A DNA stretch of 6,326 nucleotides from an uncultured Bacteroidota bacterium (GTDB lineage: Bacteria; Bacteroidota; Bacteroidia; Bacteroidales; SZUA-534). Of this stretch, positions 1 through 4,164 are shown piece by piece. Location of the stretch: contig CALBPW010000307.1 in assembly GCA_937899145.1 (NCBI GenBank), positions 1 to 6,326 on the forward strand. Direction: 5' to 3'. A program made the position numbers and the translations under genes. Position 1 is the stretch's first letter. The number at the start of each line of letters is the position of its first letter. The notes beneath the pieces were generated by a model. It searched no databases, was not told where the DNA came from, and was given only the letters and a program-made list of their open reading frames with translations.

Positions 1-13
1 CCGGAAAAAGTTG

Positions 14-21
14 TACCTTTG
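14..21 (+). promoter_or_regulatory. Bacteroidetes-type -7 promoter element of the AlbA_2 gene
   Basis: TACCTTTG matches the Bacteroidetes -7 consensus TAnnTTTG. It lies about 23 bases before the ATG at 45, so the transcript would start near 28 and have a short leader. The -33 element would fall before base 1 and cannot be checked. An AAAAGG stretch at 35-40 could act as a weak ribosome binding site. Confidence 0.55.
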
Positions 22-44
22 CCAACCGAAATCGAAAAGGAAAA

Positions 45-1319
45 ATGACGGAAAGTCAGCACATAGAGTTCAAGCGGAAGTGGAAGGACGAGTTTCTGCA
101 ATATGTCAGCGGCTTTGCCAACGCGCAGGGCGGCACCTTGTTTGTTGGCATCGACGACGGAGGCGACGTGTGCGGTGTTGACAACGCGAAGTCGCTGTTG
201 GAGAAAATCCCCAACCAAATCTTCCAAACGATGGGAATTGTGGCGGAGGTGAACTTGCTTACCGAAAACGGGTTGGAATACCTGTCGGTTTCCGTGAAGC
301 CCTCTTCCCAGCCGATTTCTTATCGGGGGAAGTACTATTTCCGTTCAGGCTCCACCTTGCAGGAGTTGAACGGTACGGCGCTGCGTGATTTCCTTTTCGA
401 CAAGTTGGGCATCACCTTTGAGGATGCGCCGAATGAACGGGCCACGATGGACGACATCGACCGCGACGCGGTTGATTTCTTTCTGCGTAGTGCCGTGGCC
501 GCTGGACGTATCGGAAGCGAGACCTTGCGCGACACAACGGAGAAGGTGCTTCGCAACCTGGATTTGGTCACCGAGGACGGCAAACTGAAAAACGCCGCCG
601 TGCTGCTGTTCGGAAAGAATCCGCAGCGTTTCTTCATCAGTTCACGATTCCGCTTGGGACGTTTCGGCAGCCGCCCATCGGATTTGATTTTCCAAGATGA
701 GGTGAACGGCAACATACTGCAGATGGCCGACCGCGTGATTTGGCTTTTGCGTAGCAAATATCTGCGGACGCCTGTCCGATACGAGGGCTTGCACCGCATA
801 GAGGACTTGGAGATTCCAGAACCCGCCATGCGCGAACTGGTTTACAACGCCATCGTGCATCGCGACTATTTTGGCACCGACACGCAGATGAAAGTATATG
901 ACGACCACATCTGGCTATGGAACGCCGGCGAGCTGCCCAACGGCTACAACACGGAGAAACTGCTGAAAGAGCACCTTTCCATTCCCCGCAACAAGCTGAT
1001 TGCAGGCGTGTTCTACAAGGCCGGCTTCATCGAGAACTGGGGGCGCGGCTTCGACAAGGTAGTCAGCGGCTTTGGAGCGGCCGGCCTTCCCTTACCGACC
1101 GTTGAGAACGACTTTGGCGGCACTTCCGTACATATCCAGCGCAAGGTGGAGAAAACCCTGCCCGATGTTGAAACCTTGGACATTACCGACAGGCAGAAGC
1201 GGATAGTTGCCTTGCTTGCTGAGAATCCGAAAAAGACAGCCTCAGAATTGGCTGGAGACCTGTCTGTGACAAGCAGAACCGTACAAAATGATTCGGAATT
1301 ATCCCTTTTAGTCTTGTAG
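45..1319 (+). CDS. AlbA_2/Schlafen-type ATP-binding putative transcriptional regulator, 3' end truncated by an IS
   Basis: This encodes a protein of the family often annotated as ATP-binding protein, RecG-like helicase-related or putative transcriptional regulator; the cellular role is unknown. The N-terminus (about residues 3-120) is an AlbA_2 (Schlafen, formerly AAA_4) domain, with the family-like ESQHIEFKRKW start, FANAQGGTLFVGIDD at 24-38 and YYFRSGSTLQEL at 97-108. A GHKL-like ATPase module follows, with E264, N268 and HRDY at 272-275, NAGELPNG at 293-300 and NWGRGFDK at 331-338. From about 380 the TDRQKRIVALL...ASELAGDLSVTSRT stretch is a winged helix-turn-helix, normally continuing with a second helix and wing. 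Here residues 413-424 are read from the end of the IS1595 element, so only about 412 residues are native and the DNA-binding domain is broken. The start is supported by the typical family N-terminus. Codons are noticeably GC-rich compared with yidC, suggesting horizontal origin. Family assignment is confident; function of the truncated product is doubtful. Confidence 0.85.
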   Translation: MTESQHIEFKRKWKDEFLQYVSGFANAQGGTLFVGIDDGGDVCGVDNAKSLLEKIPNQIFQTMGIVAEVNLLTENGLEYLSVSVKPSSQPISYRGKYYFRSGSTLQELNGTALRDFLFDKLGITFEDAPNERATMDDIDRDAVDFFLRSAVAAGRIGSETLRDTTEKVLRNLDLVTEDGKLKNAAVLLFGKNPQRFFISSRFRLGRFGSRPSDLIFQDEVNGNILQMADRVIWLLRSKYLRTPVRYEGLHRIEDLEIPEPAMRELVYNAIVHRDYFGTDTQMKVYDDHIWLWNAGELPNGYNTEKLLKEHLSIPRNKLIAGVFYKAGFIENWGRGFDKVVSGFGAAGLPLPTVENDFGGTSVHIQRKVEKTLPDVETLDITDRQKRIVALLAENPKKTASELAGDLSVTSRTVQNDSELSLLVL

Positions 1320-1361
1320 ATATTTTCTGCTACTCGCAAAAAACATAGTCGCACCCAAATA

Positions 1362-1394
1362 GTTCGTACCTTTGTAGCGTAAAAGGATACGAAC
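1362..1394 (+). promoter_or_regulatory. Promoter and RBS of the IS1595 transposase inside one inverted repeat
   Basis: TACCTTTG at 1367-1374 matches the Bacteroidetes -7 consensus, and AAGGA at 1383-1387 is a plausible ribosome binding site 8 bases before the ATG. No convincing -33 is visible. Both sites sit in a hairpin: 1362-1373 pairs with 1382-1394 over 12 base pairs with one bulged base (A1387) and an 8-base loop. A transcript from the element's own promoter would lack the left arm, while a read-through transcript from gene 1 would carry the whole hairpin and hide the RBS. Confidence 0.5.
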
Positions 1395-1395
1395 A

Positions 1396-2244
1396 ATGAA
1401 CCATATTGAATTTTTCAAGAGATTCCCGACCGAGAACGATGCGATAGATTTCATCGTTTCAACCAAGTATAAGAACGGTTATGTATGCCCGAAGTGTGGG
1501 TGCGTGCATCACAAAATCTACCATCAACGCTATAACCACCGCAACCTCTACTGCAACAACTGCAAGAGCGAGTTTTCCGCCCTTACGGGAACTGTTTTTG
1601 AGCATACCCATTTAGACTTGCGTATGTGGTTGTTCGCCCTTAATTTGGTGTTTATAGCAAGAAAAGGTATAAGCGGATTGCAATTACAAAGAGAACTCGG
1701 TATGAAGTCATACAAGGGTGCTTTCCGTATGTTGAACCTCATCAGACGTGCGATGGGTACGGAGACACACAAGGGTAAAAAGACAAAGAAAAGCAAGCGA
1801 GGCAGGGGTACGAGCAAAACACCTGTTGTCGGTGTCAAGGAACGCAACAGTGGCAAGATTCACGCAGTTGTCGCTCTGCCAAACGAGAAAGGTCAGCAGT
1901 TGAGCGGAAAGCAACTGCTCAAAGTGCTTAACGATGTTTGCAAGGAGAACACAACCGTAATGACAGACCAATTCAGTGGTTACAACATTCTCAACAATGG
2001 TGTGGAGAACACGAAGAAACTGATTAGGATAATGATAGACCACAATGTTGCTTATTCACTCGGCAACGGAATCCACACCAACGGAATAGAGAGTTGCTGG
2101 GCGGTTCTGAAACGTGGTGTGTATGGAATATTCCACCATTTGTCTGTCAAGTATATGCAGAACTATATTGACGAGTTCTGTTTCAGATTGAATAACAGGG
2201 ATTGTAAGGACGGATTTGATAGGCTTGTGGGGTTGTGTCTGTGA
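1396..2244 (+). CDS. IS1595-family (ISXO2-like) transposase, lacking the first catalytic Asp
   Basis: This is the transposase of the surrounding insertion sequence. The N-terminus has the family's zinc ribbon (C31-x2-C34 and C53-x2-C56, with CPKCG and CNNC). Next comes the helical region typical of the family (THLDLRMWLFALNLVF, GISGLQLQRELGMKSYKGAFRMLNLIRRAM at 91-120), then the RNase H-like ISXO2 DDE domain (TPVVGVKERNSGKIHAVV at 142-159, second Asp D191 in MTDQFSGY, HTNGIESCWAVLKRGVYGIFHH at 227-248 with E232). Intact relatives carry a V-E-x-D-E-T-Y-x-G-G motif with the first catalytic Asp shortly after the RRAM region. Here only a basic, Lys-rich linker (121-141) joins M120 to TPVVG, and residues 76-149 contain no Asp. 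At 282 residues the protein also appears somewhat short for the family. I infer an in-frame internal deletion of roughly 20-25 residues and probable loss of catalysis, although the rest of the frame is open. Confidence 0.9.
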   Translation: MNHIEFFKRFPTENDAIDFIVSTKYKNGYVCPKCGCVHHKIYHQRYNHRNLYCNNCKSEFSALTGTVFEHTHLDLRMWLFALNLVFIARKGISGLQLQRELGMKSYKGAFRMLNLIRRAMGTETHKGKKTKKSKRGRGTSKTPVVGVKERNSGKIHAVVALPNEKGQQLSGKQLLKVLNDVCKENTTVMTDQFSGYNILNNGVENTKKLIRIMIDHNVAYSLGNGIHTNGIESCWAVLKRGVYGIFHHLSVKYMQNYIDEFCFRLNNRDCKDGFDRLVGLCL

Positions 2245-2338
2245 TAGTGATAACTATAAGACATAAAGATACCACTACATTTTTGTACAGAAAATAATAA
2301 AAAAAAATATTATTTTTCGTAAATATTGAAATATTTTA

Positions 2339-2346
2339 TATATTTG
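2339..2346 (+). promoter_or_regulatory. Candidate promoter of a short transcript
   Basis: TATATTTG matches TAnnTTTG, with a T-rich stretch (TTTTTCG, 2313-2319) about 20 bases upstream that could serve as the -33 element. The surrounding DNA is very AT-rich, so a chance match is quite possible. A start near 2353 would give an RNA of about 88 bases ending at the terminator at 2417-2440. That RNA would contain a perfect 7-bp hairpin (2355-2361 with 2369-2375). The only ATG-led frame in it is 12 codons long. Confidence 0.3.
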
Positions 2347-2416
2347 TAATGGTTTTTAAGAGGAGTATTCTTAAAGTAAAAATGTAAATGAGTGCAGTAC
2401 TTACACTTTCCACGAT

Positions 2417-2440
2417 AAAAGCCCTTTTTAGGGCTTTTTT
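2417..2440. terminator. Intrinsic terminator, probably used from both sides
   Basis: A 9-bp stem (2417-2425 with 2430-2438) encloses a TTTT loop. On the plus strand it ends in a run of six T (2435-2440). On the minus strand it also ends in a short T run, but weaker. The minus-strand nuclease gene stops at 2428-2430, so its stop codon spans the loop and the top of the stem. Confidence 0.7.
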
Positions 2441-2865
2441 CGTAAATCGAAAGCCGTTAGCAACCACATTTTTTCTCTGCCATTCCAATTATTTTGAACA
2501 ACAAATCTAAATCTTTCTGATTCAAAAGTATATTTATGAGCATCAGATTTTTTAATGTTTATTTCTCCGTATTGAATTATTATTGGTATAAAATCTTCAA
2601 TTTTGAATCCAAGAGATTCTATCGTATTACCGTGTTTTTCAACAATATGTTTTAAACCGAATCCTTCATTTGTGTTTGGGTCATTTTCTCCCCATACTAC
2701 ATCTATATCACCAATATCATCACGATATAAAGCGGCAACGCACTCATCTTCCTGTACGTTCATAAGATGTTTTATTGCTTCTTTGGGTTTATGCTTAAAT
2801 TGAGTATAAATTGTACCAAATTCTCCAATTATATTTGTTGTGTTATCTCCAATGTTTAAATCCAT
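2428..2865 (-). CDS. Putative barnase/colicin E5-type endoribonuclease toxin (PBECR family), stand-alone
   Basis: The 145-aa product resembles the nuclease modules annotated as putative barnase/colicin E5 family endoribonuclease (phage-barnase-EndoU-colicin E5/D-RelE-like, PBECR). These usually form the C-terminus of phage head-morphogenesis or polymorphic toxin proteins and are thought to cleave RNA. Recognisable blocks, in order: KPKEAIKHL (26-34), AALYRDDIGDIDVVWG (44-59), GFGLKHIVEKH (68-78, with H73 and H78 as candidate active-site residues) and WLLTAFDLRKK (134-144). The acidic/asparagine insert ENDPNTNE (60-67) lies between the second and third blocks. There is no signal peptide or membrane segment. 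The ATG at 2865 is the first start after an in-frame stop at 2884-2886, so the frame is not an obvious cut-off tail of a longer protein, and no Shine-Dalgarno is evident. No antitoxin or immunity gene flanks it: downstream is a terminator, upstream the IS30 element. Composition is very AT-rich. Family recognition is from memory of motifs; activity is inferred. Confidence 0.65.
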   Translation of the reverse strand: MDLNIGDNTTNIIGEFGTIYTQFKHKPKEAIKHLMNVQEDECVAALYRDDIGDIDVVWGENDPNTNEGFGLKHIVEKHGNTIESLGFKIEDFIPIIIQYGEINIKKSDAHKYTFESERFRFVVQNNWNGREKMWLLTAFDLRKKP

Positions 2866-2901
2866 AAGAAAATCGTTTATGAGTTATGCAACAACCTAAG
2901 T

Positions 2902-2919
2902 TCAAATAGGAAGTGCATA
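2902..2919 (+). repeat. Left terminal inverted repeat of the IS30 element
   Basis: It pairs with 4000-4017 in reverse orientation, with 15 of 18 positions identical: TCAA outermost, then a variable pentamer, then AAGTGCATA. It lies 36 bases from the start codon of the divergent nuclease gene. Read outward it contains CTATTTG, which only partly resembles a -7 element, so promoter supply to that gene is possible but weak. Confidence 0.6.
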
Positions 2920-2924
2920 AAACA

Positions 2925-2975
2925 GACCGATTCGGAAGCCAGCGCCGGCAGCCGGCGCTGGCTTCCGAATCGGTC
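2925..2975. repeat. 51-bp near-perfect palindrome (25-bp arms, one-base centre)
   Basis: Bases 2925-2949 are the exact reverse complement of 2951-2975, around a single A at 2950. The arms are GC-rich, unlike the AT-rich DNA on both sides. The repeat lies between the left end of the IS30 element and the transposase start. In DNA it could extrude a cruciform or bind a dimeric protein; in RNA it would give a very stable hairpin. A tandem GGTCAA GGTCAA (2972-2983) overlaps its right edge. Its role is unknown to me. Confidence 0.9.
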
Positions 2976-3004
2976 AAGGTCAAGAAGTAGCGCAAAAAAG
3001 AAAA

Positions 3005-3020
3005 GGAGGCTTGCGCCTCC
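3005..3020 (-). terminator. Hairpin before the IS30 transposase; terminator for minus-strand transcripts
   Basis: GGAGGC (3005-3010) pairs with GCCTCC (3015-3020) around a TTGC loop. On the minus strand the stem is followed by a T-rich run (TTTTCTTTTTT), the form of an intrinsic terminator that would stop transcripts leaving the element leftward. On the plus strand it is a leader hairpin about 28 bases before the transposase start. GCGCAA (2990-2995) could instead pair with TTGCGC (3011-3016), which would exclude the first hairpin. Confidence 0.5.
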
Positions 3021-3048
3021 CAAAAAGGTTAATTATTATTGCGTTATT

Positions 3049-4017
3049 ATGAAATACAAACAATTAACCTTGGTGCAAAGGTCGGAAATAAAAGCTTTGC
3101 GAGACCAAGGACTAAGTCAAAAAAAGATCGCTGACTATATAAAAGTCAGCCAAAGCACAGTAAGCCGCGAACTTCAGCGAAACGGCAAACCCCGTAGTTA
3201 TAACCCCGAATATGCGCAGAGACAAACCGACAACCGCAAGCAATGGCGGCATCGTCCTCGCAAGTACACACCTGAATTAAAACGCAAAGTTCATTGGTAT
3301 CTACGCAATGAGCAGTGGTCTCCAAAACAGATAATAGGCCATTTGAAAAGATTTGAAATTTGTTGTGTGTCGCACGAGACGATTTATGCTGACATTCGCT
3401 CCGATAAAGCGGCTGGCGGTGACTTGCATCAAAACATGCGACATAAAATGAAACACCGTAACAGAACACTTTACCGCAACAAAACACCTATTCCCAACCG
3501 TGTAGATATCAGTCTGATGCCAAAAGAGGCCGATGGTACAAGATTTGGTGATTTCCAAATGGATTTGATCATTGGAGCCGATGGCAAACAGGCTATTCTT
3601 ACCATTACAGAGGTACTATCGAACTTCGGATTCATAATCAGACTACCTGACGGAAAAGATGCTGATGGAGTAGCCAACGCTGTCTGCAAGGCTCTGTTGC
3701 CATATAAAGAGATGGTGAAAACAATACTTACCGATAACGGGCCTGAATTTGCCGCTCATGAAAAAATCGTCAAAAAACTTGGCGTAACTGTCTATTTTGC
3801 AAGACCTTATCACTCTTGGGAAAAAGGCTCTATAGAGAATTTTAACAAACTTATTAGGCAATATATTCCTAAAAAATCTGACTTTAACAACTTTTCCGAC
3901 AGACAACTGCTTGATATTCAGAAGAAATTAAACAGGAGGCCGCGTGAAAAACTAAATTTTGATTCACCAAAGAATGTTTTCTTTAATTATTTAAATTTGT
4001 ATGCACTTACAACTTGA
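3049..4017 (+). CDS. IS30-family transposase
   Basis: This 322-aa DDE transposase moves the surrounding element. It opens with a helix-turn-helix of the IS30 type (LTLVQRSEI...LSQKKIADYIKVSQSTVSRELQRNG, about 6-46), used to bind the terminal repeats. A second DNA-binding/linker region follows (WSPKQIIGHL at 90-99, SHETIYADI at 108-116). The catalytic core shows D172 in GDFQMDLIIG, D229 in LTDNGPEF and E263 in SWEKGSIENFNKLIRQYIPK. D229 and E263 are separated by 33 residues, the spacing known for IS30. Length is normal and the frame has no interruptions, so the enzyme is probably active. No good Shine-Dalgarno is seen; the start is chosen because MKYKQLTLVQRSEI is a typical family N-terminus. 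The leader holds a palindrome and a hairpin that may limit read-through expression. Confidence 0.95.
   Translation: MKYKQLTLVQRSEIKALRDQGLSQKKIADYIKVSQSTVSRELQRNGKPRSYNPEYAQRQTDNRKQWRHRPRKYTPELKRKVHWYLRNEQWSPKQIIGHLKRFEICCVSHETIYADIRSDKAAGGDLHQNMRHKMKHRNRTLYRNKTPIPNRVDISLMPKEADGTRFGDFQMDLIIGADGKQAILTITEVLSNFGFIIRLPDGKDADGVANAVCKALLPYKEMVKTILTDNGPEFAAHEKIVKKLGVTVYFARPYHSWEKGSIENFNKLIRQYIPKKSDFNNFSDRQLLDIQKKLNRRPREKLNFDSPKNVFFNYLNLYALTT
4000..4017 (-). repeat. Right terminal inverted repeat of the IS30 element
   Basis: Reverse-complement partner of 2902-2919 (15 of 18 positions). It overlaps the last codons of the transposase, whose TGA stop (4015-4017) is the outer edge of the repeat. Confidence 0.6.
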
Positions 4018-4080
4018 CTCTGCCCTGGCTCCATAAAAAAACAATTTTTATAAAACACTTTTAATCAAATACAAATATTC

Positions 4081-4088
4081 TATTTTTG
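4081..4088 (+). promoter_or_regulatory. Bacteroidetes-type -7 promoter element of yidC
   Basis: TATTTTTG fits TAnnTTTG, and a TTTT run at 4059-4062 lies 18 bases upstream as a plausible -33 element. Transcription would start near 4094, giving a leader of about 70 bases. The site lies outside the IS30 element, so yidC keeps a promoter despite the insertion upstream. Confidence 0.55.
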
Positions 4089-4164
4089 CAGACTTAATCA
4101 GAAAGCGGTTTTTTGGTTTGAATGAATGATTATCAGTAATTTCCGCATTTAACAATTTTAAAAT

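Larger units (their letters stand above)
1281..2288 (+). mobile_element. IS1595-family insertion sequence, about 1.0 kb
   Basis: The element is defined by its transposase gene and by imperfect inverted ends. The left end begins GTACAAAA at 1281 and the right end finishes TTTTGTAC at 2288. Further in, the arms still resemble each other with small gaps: TATC..CTTTTAGTCTTGTAG on the left, against TATCTTTATGTCTTATAG on the reversed right. A length of about 1008 bp fits the family. The expected 8-bp target duplication is not clean: 1274-1281 (cagaaccg) and 2288-2295 (cagaaaat) agree at only 5 of 8 positions. The exact ends may therefore be off by a few bases. Confidence 0.7.
2902..4017 (+). mobile_element. 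IS30-family insertion sequence, about 1.1 kb
   Basis: The transposase is bracketed by inverted ends at 2902-2919 and 4000-4017 that match at 15 of 18 positions, including a perfect AAGTGCATA block (2911-2919). As is common in this family, the coding region runs into the right end: the transposase TGA is the last three bases of the repeat. The flanking triplets AGT (2899-2901) and CTC (4018-4020) do not match, so no target duplication is visible and the ends may be off by one or two bases. Size and gene content look complete. Confidence 0.72.

Noticed and set aside
335..1396. Long minus-strand open frames opposite the AlbA_2 gene
   Set aside because: These are shadows of a GC-rich coding gene. 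None shows a recognisable domain, and the plus-strand frame is clearly the real one.
2280..2345. The A/T-run region as a possible origin or CRISPR-like repeat
   Set aside because: There are no regularly spaced repeats, no DnaA-type boxes and no iterons; it is only AT-rich intergenic DNA at the IS edge.
2349..2387. A 12-codon ATG-led mini-ORF after the candidate promoter
   Set aside because: Too short, with no ribosome binding site or recognisable peptide; it is not distinguishable from chance in AT-rich DNA.
2603..2803. Plus-strand open frame of 66 codons opposite the nuclease gene, as a possible antitoxin
   Set aside because: It lies wholly antisense to the nuclease coding region, has no promoter or RBS in view, and its composition is what the complement of that gene would give.
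2905..2912. Outward promoter from the IS30 left end driving the nuclease gene
   Set aside because: Read leftward, only the TTTG half of the -7 consensus is present (CCTATTTG) and the upstream box is weak, so I do not list it as a feature.
2925..2975. The palindrome as adapter contamination or a fold-back assembly artefact
   Set aside because: It contains CGGAAG, loosely like the TruSeq adapter, but the rest does not match. A fold-back would continue the inverted copy into the flanks, whereas the flanks diverge immediately at both edges.
1281..4017. The two insertion sequences as the arms of a composite transposon carrying the nuclease gene
   Set aside because: They belong to different families (IS1595 and IS30) with different ends, so one transposase would not mobilise both. 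Close spacing is better explained by independent insertions.
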